Shown one piece after another: positions 11,000 to 23,125 of a stretch of DNA of 64,000 bases. This stretch comes from Episyrphus balteatus (lineage: Eukaryota; Arthropoda; Insecta; Diptera; Syrphidae): assembly GCF_945859705.1 (NCBI RefSeq), contig NC_079134.1, forward strand, positions 67,824,625 to 67,888,624. Direction: 5' to 3'. Position 1 is the first letter of the stretch, and each line of letters opens with the position of its first letter. Made by a program: the position numbers and the translations under genes. Below the pieces are notes generated by a model, which saw nothing but the letters and a program-made list of their open reading frames with translations, was not told where the DNA came from and searched no databases.

Positions 11000-11101
11000 G
11001 TTTTCCAAAATTGGCAACACGCACAAATGCAACTAACAAAACGCCGAAATAAGATAGAATTGACTGGAAGAAACGACCAAATGCAAGAGGAAGTTAATGA
11101 G
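11000..11101 (+). CDS. Snx1: sorting nexin 1, BAR-domain exon
   Basis: This 34-codon exon is preceded by a pyrimidine-rich acceptor (TTTATTTTAAG, ending at 10999) and followed by a strong donor (GTAAGT at 11102). It encodes VFQNWQHAQMQLTKRR, then TGRNDQMQEEVNE. This matches the BAR-domain helix of SNX1/SNX2, where W-x-x-A-Q is followed by a basic stretch and a D-K/Q-x-x-Q motif. SNX1 binds endosomal phosphoinositides and forms membrane tubules with retromer during cargo retrieval. Both ends are phase 0. No premature stop is present, so this looks like a living gene rather than a pseudogene. Upstream exons, including the PX domain, are not in the visible sequence. Confidence 0.85.
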
Positions 11102-11153
11102 GTAAGTTGTTTCTATATATCTTTGATTAGTTTCAAAAATGTTCTTGTTACAG

Positions 11154-11306
11154 TGGGAGGCAAAAGTTCAAAGATGCCAGAAAGAATTCGATGACATATC
11201 AATAACTATTAAAAATGAAATGGATCGATTTGAAATAACAAGAATTAAGGAAATTAAAACAAGTGTCCTTAAATATGTTGAAGATCAAATGGCACATCAA
11301 CATCAG
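11154..11306 (+). CDS. Snx1: sorting nexin 1, BAR-domain exon (penultimate)
   Basis: After a 52-bp intron (GTAAGT...TTACAG) comes a 51-codon exon. It starts WEAKVQRCQKEFDDIS, then NEMDRFEITRIKEIK, and ends VEDQMAHQHQ. This is the most conserved part of the SNX1/SNX2 C-terminus (family pattern WEAKV...EFE.ISKTI..E..RFE..R..DFK...KYLE...QQQ). The exon ends at a GTAATT donor at 11307, again phase 0. Reading through the donor gives a few codons that vaguely resemble the family, but the better match lies 29.8 kb downstream at 41118. Confidence 0.9.
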
Positions 11307-12507
11307 GTAATTGCTTGGAATATTTATCCCGATAAGAGTATAATACCTTTTTCACACCGAATCAAAATCAAGATTTCCAGCAATAACTTCTAAATCAAAT
11401 CTAAATCTACTAGATTTTCTCATACATTTCAACTTTCATAATCTTGTTCATAGTCTAGATTACGACTAAATCTCCTCAAAAAAACCAATTCGTCTTGTTA
11501 GCAGAAACACATTTGTTAGACTTGTGTAACAGTTCACACCTAGTACAAACTAGGTGTCGTGTTTAACTGCATTGTAATCAGATTGGTACTTTTTCTGGTA
11601 AATAATCACAACAAACACCAAAATATGACATTTTTTTGTGCAAGGGTTATTGGTGTGAAAGGGTTATAAAATTTTAATTTTTGTTTAAAAATGTTTGTGT
11701 CTGAAAAATCATTGATGTGAATACAAGACGTAATTTGATATCATTATATAAAAAAGGACATATTGACCTATACGCCGTGTGTGAATAGGGTTAAATACTT
11801 ACGTCGTTTTCTGAAAGTGTTTTATTCGCCTTGAATGGCACCAATTTCATCTTTAGCTCGATGAGTTAGACCTAAAAATTGACCATTTTAATGTAATTCT
11901 CGTTTCTGTTTTCAAATTCGAACGAATATTAGAACAGCCGTGTAAGACCAACATGAAATTTTTTTTTATTAGCTTGATGTATTAAAGGGTATAAAAAAAA
12001 ATGCCATCCGATTGCACCTAACTACGCTAATCCTGCCAAGCTGCGGAGGGAAGACCTATGGTTTTCAAAGAAACTCACAGTCAAATTTTACTGCAAAAGT
12101 AAACTTTTCTTAAGCTCGATGAGTTAAGCGTTTCTGCAGCCACCGACTGCCAGCTCTTATAGTTTTGCAATTAATAAAATTTAATTAAATAATGTCTTTA
12201 AAAGTTCCACAAAATGAATATGAATATTTATTATATATGCTAATGAATATTCCTACAATTATAAAAAATTTGCTATTTCCCTCTTCATCATCTTCATCGT
12301 CGTCAAGTGATGAAGGTGGCAGTTATTTTTTGTCATGGTATAATTTGCAATATGGCGTCATAAGTTTACGATGTTTAGTTTGACAAAGTCAACAACAACT
12401 CCCAAGACTAACAACAACTTCAATAGAATAGTTATCAAAAACTTAGGAAGTCATATTTTTTTCTTTCATCTGATAGTTCTCGATACAGACTTTCTGCGCA
12501 TGCTATT
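11307..12507 (+). other. start of the 29.8-kb Snx1 intron
   Basis: AT-rich intron sequence. TTTCACACCGA near 11350 and TTGGTGTGAAAGGGTTATAA near 11650 form a candidate short inverted-repeat element. GCTCGATGAGTTA occurs twice (about 11856 and 12114). A 63-codon frame at 12192 has a serine run then DEGG, reminiscent of the acidic starts of Harbinger proteins, but nothing else supports it. The remainder shows nothing I recognise. Confidence 0.45.
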
Positions 12508-12767
12508 TGGGCCTATTCTTCCGTTTCTGTTATGAATTTTCTGTTATGAATCATAAAAGATATAAAAATAAAAGATCTTTTATAATTGGTATTTAGGAGC
12601 TCGATCTTTTATAAAAGTGTGTTATGAAACTTCGAAAAGGAAAATCTGCTATAAACAAAGCAAACAGAACTTAAATCTTTTATCATCTGTCATTCCCAAA
12701 AAAAAAAAAAAAAAATCAAAATGTGGAATGTGTTTACCAAGCAAAATTGTGTTTATTCCTATAAGTA

Positions 12768-14847
12768 CAGATAAAATAAGCATTTATAAAAGAAAAAATT
12801 GTTACACTCCTGAAACTTGGCAAAAAGTTTCCTTTTGGAGTAAGAACCAAGCATAAAAAAAAGTCTATAAGAAAAAGTTGGTTGGAGAGTGTTTTTTCGC
12901 GGACAAGAGGCCCCCTCCTTGAAGGTCGAAAATATAGTGAACAAAATTGTTTGTCGAATATTATCACATGACACATGTTTTGAAAGTATTTTATGCTGAA
13001 TATTTGATGCTGAATCTAATGTCATAAAAATAAAGTCAATACAATTGCTCCAAGAAAAGTTATAGCCCCTTAAAAATAAGGGTGCTTGTTTTTCGACTTC
13101 AACAGGTAAAATATAACCGAAACCCATGTTAAAAACATGCTACACTGATGAAATTCAGGATGAAGGTTTTAGATAAAAAAGGGACAAAGGATTCATAAAG
13201 TTCTTAAAATGAATTTTTGGTGCAAGGGTGTTTTTTTGATGGGTTGAGTTATGTGTGAGAAAGGTATCATAACAGCTGACTTAAATTTTATTAATTTTTA
13301 AAACTTGGTGAAAAAGTTTTGTTTGTACCTAATAAGTATTAAGAATCTATAAAGTGTACAAAATTATTTTGATTGAAAGGTTGTTTTGTTTTTTTTTTTG
13401 AAATGATGAAATTCGGAAATATGACCATACAAACTGGGAAAAAATTGATACACCAATAAAAATTGGTAAAAATGTTTAATTTATAACAGAAACTAAGAAT
13501 CTGAGCAGTCGTATTTAAGGTTAAAGGGTGTTTTTTTTTTTGTTTTTTGGGAAATAAAGAAAATCCGCAATAAGTCTGATAAAATCAATGCTATAAAAGT
13601 TACCCCTTACGAAATTTATTAAAAATGTTGTGTTTCCTATGGGAATGACGTTTTTTTTTTTGTTTGGGAAATAAAGAAAAACCGCAATAAGTCTGATAAA
13701 ATCAATGCTATAAAAGTTACCCTCACGAAATTTATTAAAAATGTTGTGTTTCCTATGGGAATGACGAATAAAACAAGTGGATACATTTTTTTCATGGCAA
13801 AGGGTGTTTGTTTTAAGTGTGGAGAAAATATGGGTATATTTGAAAAAATGAGTAATACAAGAGTAGTATTAGTGGTACCCAATTGAAATTCAGCAATTAT
13901 TTTACTTTTGAGATTAGAAACAAGAGTCTAAAGTGTCTATAAGAATATCGTGGTTAAAAGGGTGTTTTTTTGAGTGTAAACAAAAATGATGGGCAACCAT
14001 AATGAAATTTGGTAAAAAAATTGATTTTGGGATAGAAAGAAAGATTAAAGAGTTTTCATAAAAAAAATTTGGTGAAAGGGTGTTTTTTTCGAAAAGACAG
14101 TATAATCTGTAATTGGTCCCAAAAAGCCAAGATTAATTTTGTTTTTGGTTTTGATGACCATTTAAATGTTTATACCATAACTTCTTAAACGTTTTATACG
14201 AATATTTTGCTTTCTGGGACCAATTACAGATTCTACTGTCTCTTCGAAAAAAAAAAACCTTTCACCAAAAATTTTTTTTTATGAAAACTCTTTGTTCTTT
14301 TTTTCTATCCCAAAATCAATATTTTTACATAATTTCATTAGGGAGGCCCATCATTTTTGTTTACACTAAAAAAAAAAACACCCTTTTAACCACTATATTC
14401 TTATAGACACCTTAGACTCTTGTTTCTAATCTCAGAAGTAATATAATTGCTGAATTTCAGTACCACTAATACTACTCTTGTATTATACTCATTTTTTCAA
14501 ATACATATACCCATATTTTCCCTACACCTAAAAAAAATACCCTTTACCATGAAAAAAATTTATACACTTGTTTTATTCGTAATTCGGGAAAGAGAACATT
14601 TTTAAAAAATTTCGTAAGGGTACCATTTATACCACTGTTTTTATCGGACTTATCGCGGATTTTCCCTATTTCTAAAAAAAAAACACCCTTTAACCTAAAA
14701 TATTTGTGTAGACTGCTTAGATTCTTTTCTGCTATAAACTAAACATTTTTACTAATTTTTATTGATTTCTGAATACTTCCGAATTTCATCATTTCTTAAA
14801 AAAAAAAACAATTCCTTTCACTCAAAATAATTTTGTACACTTTATAG
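12768..14847. mobile_element. large palindromic element, left arm and centre
   Basis: This is the first part of a roughly 2.6-kb palindrome whose remainder is at 37331-38719. The arms fold about a centre near 14155, where GGTCCCAAAAAGCC faces TTCTGGGACCAATTAC. Each arm has repeating submodules of about 100-170 bp, each ending in AAGGGTGTTTTTTT. The terminus reads CAGATAAAATA, mirrored by TATTTTACCTG at 38719. A ~125-bp block near 13550-13620 is tandemly duplicated at 13660-13760. No protein is recognised; short frames are repeat by-products. It is interrupted at 14848 by the Gypsy element. Confidence 0.75.
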
Positions 14848-16424
14848 TGTTATAAATCTTTTAACGCGAATTTAGGTTGATTATATTACTTTTACGATGG
14901 CAGATTTATATCTGCAAAACACAAACACAAAATAAACAAAACGAGTTAAAATTATAAAAAAGAAACAAAACGTGATGTGCACAATCCGGTGTGCTTCAAG
15001 AATGACAATGAAAATCGATAAAAAATGAAAAGTCTACAAGAAAAAGATTTATAACTGACAGCAAATTAGTGCCCTTAGCTCAGATTTGGGGTGGGCTCTT
15101 TTTTATTGGAGACTTTTTACTAAGTCTAGTACTTTTTTATACTTAATAAAAAAATGTATTAAAATAGAATTAAATTAAAAAAACACAAATTCAGGGTGTT
15201 AACTGAAATGGGCGCCAGGAAACTTTTATGGTAGTTTACCAAACCGTACACTGAAAAATAAATCGTCTTCGAATGATATAAAAGATTAAGTATTTTAATT
15301 TGAATTCTTTTGATATCTACGAAACCTTAGATAACCAGCTTTTTTAATTCCCCAGATTCTATCTCCTGACTCTGAGATCTCCTTCTAGACAATACTTTTT
15401 CTTCTGAGCTTATTTTTCCCCTCTGGAAAGTGTTCAGCTCACTCCTTTTCCAATTTAAAAAATCCCCAACTGGGCTTTTCTCAAACACCTCTTTTTCACA
15501 AAACTCAAAGATTCGTAAAAAAAACCTAATTCGCCAAAATAATTTTAAGCTAACTTTTTTCGTTCCAACTAGTTTATTGGGCTTTCAAAAAGTGACCATA
15601 AAAATGGCGGGTGAAGCTCATCCATGAGGTGACAGCATATAGCCATCCTACTCAGATCTTTTTGCATGGTGTTCTCTTTCGGACATTCAGCAACATCTAG
15701 CCCATTGGCTGAGATTTGCGTCCAACTAGATACAACCATCGCACGCTATCCCGTGCATTGATGAACATGATCACCAATAGCTCAGTGGACGCATTCAACC
15801 CTTTTCCGTCAATTCCAATATAAAAAAAGTAAGCGAAAAACTATTTTATATAAACTCGCAAAGTCCCCATTCCAAAACTAATAATTTGGAGAAAGAGTAT
15901 TTTCGTCGAACGGAATCTACACCATTTTCCTTCTAAAATGGTGAGATAGAATCTGACGGATTTTGCTAAAATTAATCTACTTTAAGCCCGTGGACCTTCG
16001 CGCAGATAAACAGGGGATAGGAAATTCATGAACCGGGTGATTTTTCTTTTATGTTGCCGCCACATTAGGGTGGGCACTCAGCCATACTAAATTTAGGTTG
16101 GGTGTACTATAATTCACACCTTCGTTGGACATGGGTAAATACTTCATGCCTTTTAAATCCTGTGTGACTCATCTCTCACAAAAACTCCAATTATAATTAT
16201 TTGAATATGTATTGGATCGCCCGTCCAAATATTATGGTAGGTATGTTTGTTTATGAGACCGCCTGTCCCAATGATATATTATAAGTATTTATTAATCGGA
16301 ACGCCTGTCCAACAATTGTATATGGATAGGTTTTAACCACCATTTACACCATTATTTATAAAACCTGTTTGTGTTGCATTTCCTAAATACTCAGAGAGTA
16401 AACTTCTGGCTGATGGCCCAGGTC
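14848..16424 (-). repeat. Gypsy 3' LTR, truncated
   Basis: It matches the LTR at 34091-37326 from TGTTATAAATC through GGCCCAGGTC, then stops. The last ~120 bp of the LTR (to GCAACA) are missing, and the sequence passes directly into BEL integrase coding sequence. Relative to the other LTR it lacks three segments (34200-34917, 35113-35629 and 35836-36172). Confidence 0.8.
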
Positions 16425-17045
16425 AGAGAGAGACAAGTAAATATGACACCCCATCTTTTCTCCCGTCTTCGACCGATTATAGTGGAGATGGGTCCGAAAT
16501 AGTCGATCCCAACAAACGTGAAAGGACGTTCAAAAACTGCCAATCGTGCTGCAGGCAAGGAAGCCATCAGTGGAACTGTTGGTGACGAGTAGTAGTTCTT
16601 ACATCGTTGGCAATTTTTCTGCACTGTTTTGTAGAGCACGCGTAAGCGCGATATGTAGAACTTGCCTCTGATCTTATTGATTATGGTCTCATGTGACACG
16701 TGATGGTGCTCCTCGTGATAGTAGCGTACAATAAGAAACGTCACATGATGACTTTTTGGTCGTCGCTATTATTGAGATTTTCTGCTCTACCCTGAGCTCT
16801 CAAGATACCAAAAGAATCTAAGTAAACGTTCAAAGAAATTTGTTTTGAATTCTTTTTTACGATCTTACCCTGCACTAGGTCGGCTACTTCTTGGCTGTAT
16901 TGGCTCATCTGTGCGCATTGGTAGAGTTGAAGCCTTGCATTTTGAAGCATTTCAAATGAAATTAATTTTGAACTTGGGTCATCTTTAGTTATTATAGCAT
17001 GGAGTCTTGTGATGTATAGATGAAATGTTGCTACTGCCCTGTAAA
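16421..17045 (-). pseudogene. BEL/Pao integrase N-terminal part
   Basis: Two frames give RAVATFHLYI and LYQCAQMSQYSQE (16950-16741), then HHHVSHETIINKIRGKFYI and CQRCKNYYSS (16744-16560), an HHCC zinc-binding site. FVGIDYFGPI (about 16500), with the first catalytic Asp, and GVIFTCLSL follow. At 16424 the reading frame enters the Gypsy LTR. The rest of the catalytic core is missing. Confidence 0.8.
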
Positions 17046-18640
17046 GTCATGGTATAAAAAGAGAATGTACAGTTGTGTTCATAATAATAGCAGTGCTGCC
17101 CAAATAAAACAAAAAGGCTAATATTTTCAACGTTATAATATTTTTCATAAAACCTCAAATAGCAAATTAAAGTATTTTATTAATATTACCAGAAAAAATT
17201 AAAATTGATTTTTTACCGTTGCTTTTGTCACGGATACATCCATTTTAAAAATTTGTGGTTGTTCACAAAAATAGCAGTGTATAGCATTTTACTGCAACTA
17301 TAAGGCAAAAAGTAAGAAAACTATTAAAAGTTGTATGAAAGTGCGTTAATTATTAAAGATTACCATTAATACTTTGTGGATTAACCATTATTTTAATTAC
17401 TGGAATTCATCTTCGGGGCATAGAGTCCATTTAAATTTGACACTTCTCGACTGGTATTGAAAACCACGAATCTCACACTACCTGCCACAAATCTTTCGAA
17501 TTTTTTGGTTTCACCTCACGGACCTCATCTTTTACATTCCCCCATAAGTTTTCAAAGGGTTTAGGGTCGGGGGATTGTGCGGGCAACTTCCTAGCGCATA
17601 CCTTTTTCTTCTTAAACCATCATTTTGACGCTTTCGAAGTACGCTTTGGGCCATTATCTTGTCGTATACCCAAACCAAAGGCATATCCTCTTTAGCATAG
17701 GGTAACATAACCTCCTCGAGCATTTTTACGTACTCCAGAATACCCTTGATGGGCCCTGATGGGATTAATAGGCCCAACACCGTTGTATGAAAAGCATCAG
17801 TTTCGCTCTGACATGCTTCACCGTTTTCACGGTGTATCGTGGATCGTTTGATGCATTTTTTGGTCTTCTCACATACTCCCGACGACCTTTGGATCCCAAG
17901 AGGAGTATGTGAGAAGACCAATAATTGTCTAAAAACCCTTAAAGCTAGAATCCATGGGCGGCGAGCACCCCAGACATAGTAAGAAAATTTCTCAGGTATG
18001 TTTTCAGGTGTTATCAATGAAAATATTGATCAATTCAGGGTTAATCCAATACTGTATTACTTTATTGTATTCTTATTTAAGTCTGAATGTTAAAAAAATA
18101 ATTGGCGAATGATTAATGTTTCATAAATTAATTTATCAACAAGTCCAGCCACGTAAAAACAGAAAATAAAGAGGTTTTTTAGAAAAGAGTAGTTTTGGGT
18201 TTTTGTTAATTTCTCAAAAACGACAAGATATTTTTGAATACGGTGTTCATTTTTTGTTTCAAAACAAATAAGAGCATCGAATTTCAAAAACTAAATTAGT
18301 ACTTAATCACATAAAATTTTGAAAAAAATTAGTTTGAATTTTTTTTTTCCATTTTTTTTTTTTTAAATTAATTTTTCAAAAACTGTGCCATAAAATGGCT
18401 TTGTTCAAAATTTTTATAAAAGACTAGGGTTTTGGCTTTACAAAAAGGTATACCACGTTATTGTAGGTATAACCGTTCATTTTTAATAATTTTTTTCCAA
18501 AATAAGTCAATTTTTTTTTTAATTGCCCCTCCCGGCTAAACGAGGGGGAATAGACCCCCCCTCCTATACAATTTTTTTCTTGTCTCAACCTAACCTACAC
18601 GCTCTAGCTTTTTGGCACATTACTCCTGAATCACCCTGTA
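17046..18640. mobile_element. composite insertion in BEL, with CACCCTG right end
   Basis: The segment separates BEL RNase H from integrase. The right boundary reads CTGAATCACCCTG then TATA (about 18625-18642), a typical TA-type terminus. The left boundary is the Tc1-like end near 17070. A hairpin CCTCCCGGCTAAACGAGGGG lies at 18527-18546. BEL sequence between RNase H and integrase is not recovered on either side, so a deletion is likely as well as insertion. The part 18020-18520 is AT-rich with no gene recognised. Confidence 0.5.
17070..18017 (-). pseudogene. Tc1-like transposase, degenerate
   Basis: A terminus CAGTTGTGTTCATAATAATA with TA outside lies at 17070, and an inner copy of the AATAGCAGTG motif is near 17270 (IR/DR layout). 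Minus-strand frames from 18017 downward contain REYVRRPKNASNDPRYTVKT, then GPIKGILEYVKM, MLPYAKEDMPLVWVYD and NPPTLNPLKTYGG. These correspond to the DDE transposase region from the second Asp to the S-P-D-L-N-P-I-E-x-L-W-G box. Several frameshifts mix the frames, and the opposite terminus is not found. Confidence 0.75.
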
Positions 18641-18956
18641 TATCAAAGGCATTATATTCCAAATTTGAAGCAGTAAAAAAGACAACAAAGTTACAAATTT
18701 TTGAGACGCCATATGGGCCCACTGTGCGATGTACCAGCGGGGAATTTCGACCGATTTTATTGTTGGTAGAAGAGATTTCCACTTGCATAGAACACCATTG
18801 GGAAGTTCTTCATCCCAACCAATGTTGGAACGCCAGACTTCTTGCAGGAGGATCTTCAAGCCGATGGTATAGCAGGCAATGAAGCCGAGGGGATCGAAAA
18901 TTGACATGAGCACTTTTAGGGTCTCTCGTTTAGTTGGTACAACATGCTCATACAAT
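18640..18956 (-). pseudogene. BEL/Pao RT connection and RNase H start
   Basis: The minus strand reads PTKRETLKVLMSIFDPLGFI, the P-T-K-R-x-x-L and F-D-P-L-G motifs that follow RT in BEL/Pao elements. It continues WRSNIGWDEELPN and then FTASNLEYNAFDI, corresponding to the RNase H D-A-S motif. The frame is cut at about 18638 by an element ending CACCCTG. Confidence 0.8.
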
Positions 18957-19899
18957 AGGGTAAGGTGATACAACAGTGCGCATTTTAGACAAAACACCAA
19001 ATAAAACAATAACAAAAAGAATTTAACTACTTTTATATATAGTTTTTAGTTTATAATCAAAGCAACGAAAAAAACTTAAAACTGGTAACAAAAATGTATT
19101 AATCAATAGTTATAAACAAAATACCAGATTAGGTCATTTGCGCAATCTTATACACACTATTGTGTAAGAGTGCGCGGCTTAGTTTTTAAGAGTGCGCAGC
19201 TGCGTACAGGTGTAAGTTCGCACAAAAGTCGCAAATAAAACTGCCTAACTTTAAATAAACAGAGTACTTTTCAACCCATCACTCCTTGCATGACGAACAA
19301 TCAATTTAGTCTTCGATTAATGGTTCCGAGAAAATTTCAATATTTCCTAGTTACTTTCATTCGCTTGTTTTTTGTAAAACTTGTATTTGGTTTCTTTTTG
19401 GTTGGAATTGCTTTTTCTAGCTGCTGTTTGCTGGTATATGGACAAATGCCAGTTATTTTGAAGCTTTGGATAGCATTTACTGCTCTTATAACCCGCGCAC
19501 TCTTATACATCATCATGGTGCGCACTCTTACACGTTCAGACATGTAATCGAAGAATATATATGTATTTCACAATGCACTTTATCACCAATCTTACGTGTT
19601 ACTCAAATGTTTCTTTTTGTCGACTTTTCAATGTCCCATACTTTGTTTATTGTTATTTTTTGTTGTTAAGCGGAAAATTCAATTTGTTTGGCAAGAAAAG
19701 TTGGAAAAAAAGTGCTAAAAAACTTAAACTTAACTAGCACCTCTGTTTACAAACAAATTTGCATAAAATTTTGACAGCAGATCAAACTCATTTAGATCTT
19801 TCCAAAATGAGTGCATTCAGTCGTATATTCCCTTTCAAACCGTAGAAAATCGCTTTGCGCACTCTTATCAACCGCGCACTCTTATACCATCCTACCCTA
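18957..19899. mobile_element. 943-bp element with GCGCACTCTTA subterminal repeats
   Basis: Ends TAGGGTAAGG (18957) and CCTACCCTA (19899) are inverted. The motif GCGCACTCTTA or its complement occurs at about 19165, 19188, 19495, 19520, 19856 and 19874, clustering near the ends. No clear target duplication is seen. No ORF is convincing. Motif clustering resembles transposase-binding arrays of hAT or P-type elements. Confidence 0.6.
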
Positions 19900-20893
19900 C
19901 GTCAAGAATTCTCTCAGGGGATCCTAATGCCTTATGTTTGTATGATTTTGTAGACGAATGAATCTCTTTTACTTGATTCGCTAAGCGCAATGCATCTTTG
20001 GGAGTGTCAACGCTGTCGGTGAAGTCATCCACATAGTGATAATTTTTGATGGCTTCAACGGCTCTAAATTAACTTCCTTCAAAATGGTCTGCATTTTTAT
20101 TGCGTATGTAATGAGGAATACAGGGAGCGCAATTGATTCCAAACGTTATGCGCTCATGACATAGGTACTAGGTTGCTCAGGTGGATCGTTTTTATCCCAC
20201 CGTAGTACGTGCATGTCTTCATTTCTAACTTTGATTTGGTGGAACATCTCGGCTATGTCACCACAGATAGCTACTCTTCCGATTCTGAAGGCCAGTAAAT
20301 TTTCCATCAAAGATGTCAGAAGATCAGGTCCGCTCAGCATAAAATCATTTAAAGAATATCTATACTCTATTCGGCTTATTGGGATTCATGGTTACGAAAA
20401 TTGGTAAGTACCACACTGGCTTACAACTTACTGTCAAATCGGCTGCTGTCAACTTTCTTGCATATCCCTTCAGCCAAAGGTTGTCGATTTCAGCTTGCAT
20501 CTTTTCCTTGAGCGCTGCTTCTCGTTTAAATTTTTTGTGGAGGCACATCAGTCTGTTGAACGCGGTGTTGTAACTATCGGGCATCTTTGGATTGTCATGT
20601 TGCCAGAGCAATCCTATCTCGTACCGGTTCATCAAAGGCTTACAGGTAGAATCCAGAATCTCCAATGCTCTTTTGTCTTCTTCGGAATATATGATGGACG
20701 ATGATGATTCCAATGCAAAATAAGCTCTCATCTCTTCATGAAAGTCATCAGAGCGTTGAACACAGTCACAAGAATGCATGTTGAGGTGGTTGATTTGTTG
20801 ATGGTTGGGCAAACTTCCTTGCAACGCCCATCCTAATCGAGTTTTCGTGGCGATTGGCTGGTTCCAGGAACCTTCTCGAACTTTAAGGGGCAC
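19900..20893 (-). pseudogene. BEL/Pao reverse transcriptase
   Basis: The first frame (20893-20360) contains TRLGWALQGSLP and LLWQHDNPKMPDSYNTAF, linking protease and RT. The next (20340-20146) has LLSGPDLLTSL-type sequence and ICGDIAEMFHQIKV, the first catalytic Asp region. Further down the minus strand reads NYHYVDDFTDSVDTPKDALR, with the YVDD active site near 20030. Frameshifts fall near 20350 and 20100. It continues beyond the insertion at 18957-19899. Confidence 0.8.
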
Positions 20894-21658
20894 TGCTAGT
20901 TTTCAGTTGTCTAATCCGATTAGAATCGTTGACCGTGCGTTCTGGTATGACTCAATTGGAAGACCAGCCAATTAAGGATACCTCTGATTGATTCTATACA
21001 TGTCCAGTGATTGTATAGGAAGTGAAAGGTTTTCCACTGTGTGAACACCATGCAGAATATGTTTGGTTTCATTGTGTTGACCTGAGATCTTGAATAAAGT
21101 TTGCATCGAGGTTTCTTCAACACGGGTGGTGTCGCCAGTCAAGCGCAAACATAAAGATTTGTGAACACCAGCCAAACCTAGACTGTCGAAGACTTCTCTT
21201 TCCATTAAAGTCACATCTGAACCTTCATCTAGAAAGGCAAATGTGTTTATAAATTTATTTTTTGAATAAACGCGAATTGGAACAATGCGGAAGCAGGGTT
21301 TCTCCCCTTCGTCAACGTCACTGTGCGCGTTAACATTCACATGCCCACTCGGAGTAACAGAAAATTCATTTTCACTTACTTGCGCTGCAGGCTTGTGTAA
21401 CAGGGGGTGATGCTTTGCTTTACAATTTTGAATCCCACATTCATTGTTGGTATAGCAATGTAGATTCAGGCACTGACGACACAATTTATTCGCTTTCAGC
21501 ATCTCCCACTTTTGATTATATGCCATTTTGTCAAAAACAGTGAAGCGAGAAATTTTGTGATCGGTTCCGTTGCAGGAAACACAAAACGTATTCCCTAATG
21601 AATGTTGAACTTCTGTATGAGTATTTAAAACTCCGCTCTTCTTATATAAGAAGAACAT
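20894..21658 (-). pseudogene. BEL/Pao zinc knuckle and aspartic protease
   Basis: The frame has a Cys/His cluster (CRQCLNLHCYTNNECG, then CKAKHHPLLH) typical of Pao elements. A peptidase core follows: FAFLDEGSDVTLM, where the family has D-x-G-S at the catalytic site. Here the triad reads Asp-Glu-Gly-Ser. It runs into the RT part with a frameshift near 20950-20990. Confidence 0.75.
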
Positions 21659-22406
21659 AATTGCTTACAGTTAAAGAAAACTCAATTATATGCTCTAATT
21701 TATCTTTCGGTGGTGATAGTTTTCGCACCTTGTCAATCATACACTCTATAATTTGTTCCGGACGCCCAAAGTACATTTTTAAAGTTCGTATTATATCTGG
21801 AACTAGACTGGGCAAAAGACGTTTATTCCGAACAATTTCACGTGCCTTGCCTTTTAAACAAGTCTGCAGTCGAATTAGATTTTCCGCATCGCTGTAGCCG
21901 GCCATGGCAGTGCTGTTGTTGAAGCTGCTCGCTCAATAACAGCGGCCACTCTTCAGGATCACCATGAAATGCTGGTAAGTCTTTAGGGAGCACTTGTCTT
22001 GCTGCTATTTGCGCGGGTGATGGTCCGGAGACGAAGGTAGTGGCGACATCAGGGGAACTAAAGCAAAAGTTGTTTGACGAGGAGGGTGCATATACCCGAA
22101 GTGGATAAAATTTGGTATTTCTTTTGTAAACAACGCTGGTGCAACTTTTTTTCTTCTTCAAGGATTTCCATTTGCAGTTCTTTATTTAGAAGCGAAACAT
22201 CAACACCGTTTGACAATGTTGCTGGCACACTTGTCATTTGCTTAGAAGCATGTTGTGGAGATGTTGCTAAGCCAGCTGTCATCTGCTGTGTAGATGTTTG
22301 TGGAACATGATGGAATTCGTTCAGCGATGTTTTAGGAAGTGCATTGGGAAATGAGTCGAAGTTGTTGTTGCGATTTGTTGACCATGTTATCATTTAAGGT
22401 GTATGT
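21642..22406 (-). pseudogene. BEL/Pao gag
   Basis: Minus-strand frames read ARQVLPKDLPAFHGDPEEWP and, after a frameshift near 21900, MAGYSDAENLIRLQTCLKGK then FGRPEQIIECMIDKVRKL. The L-P-x-F-x-G-D-P-x-x-W-P motif and the F-G-R-P motif are hallmarks of the BEL gag region. Two or more frameshifts break it. Gag would form the capsid-like particle. Confidence 0.8.
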
Positions 22407-22414
22407 GTATACAT

Positions 22415-23125
22415 TAGGGTGGGTCAAAAAAAATTGAAATTCTTTTTTTTTGATTTGGTACTCCGAAAAATCGATTGCTAGACACCTCCAGAATATACAC
22501 ACCAAATATGAACTCTTTATATAAATGGGAAGGTCCTCCGCTTCGCAATTTTCCATTTTTACATCAAGCTTCTAAACGGTTAAAGCAATCAATTTGATTT
22601 CAAGGAAGTTTTTATAGAAAGTTTAAACCCCTACAAGAGTATATCTTGCTAATTTGAAAATAATGAATTTTCAATGAATTAGAAAATTTTGAAAAGTAAA
22701 AAATGTATTTATAATTTTTTTAAATTTTGATTTCGAATTTCTTTAGAATGGTCAGATTAATGAAAAAAGTTAATAAGACATTTTTTGTGGAACAATCTAT
22801 TTCCTACAAGAATATGTTTTGCGCGTTTGATTATTATAATTTTTCAATTTTTTACAAAATTAAGAACAAAAAACGAATTTTTAAAGATTTTCTCGATTTT
22901 TGGACCTCAAATATCTATTAAACGGTTAGATAAACGAAAAAAGTGTATAAGGCCTTTTTTGTAGAGTGTTCAATTTCCTACAAAAATGAAAATTGCGAAG
23001 CGGAGGACCTTCCCATTAACATAAAGAGTTCATATTTGGTGTGTATATTCAAGAGGTGTCTAGCAATCGATTTTTCGGAGTACCAAATCAAAAAAAAAGA
23101 ATTTCGATTTTTTTGACCCACCCTG
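22415..23125. mobile_element. hAT-like palindromic element, 8-bp TSD
   Basis: The element runs from TAGGGTGGGTC to GACCCACCCTG and is flanked by GTATACAT on both sides (22407-22414 and 23126-23133). Outer arms of about 150 bp are near identical in inverse (for example GCGAAGCGGAGGACCTTCCC near 22533 and 22994). Inner arms are weaker. An 8-bp duplication and a TAGGG/CAGGG terminus fit the hAT superfamily. It is non-coding and splits BEL gag. Confidence 0.8.

Noticed and set aside
11307..11393. Read-through continuation of the Snx1 exon (VIAWNIYPDKS...)
   Set aside because: It starts with a donor-like GTAATT and loses family similarity after a few residues; the exon at 41118 matches the conserved C-terminus and phase.
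12192..12383. Harbinger transposase or nuclease start (serine-rich frame)
   Set aside because: Only a serine run and DEGG are suggestive; no DDE motifs follow and ends cannot be defined.
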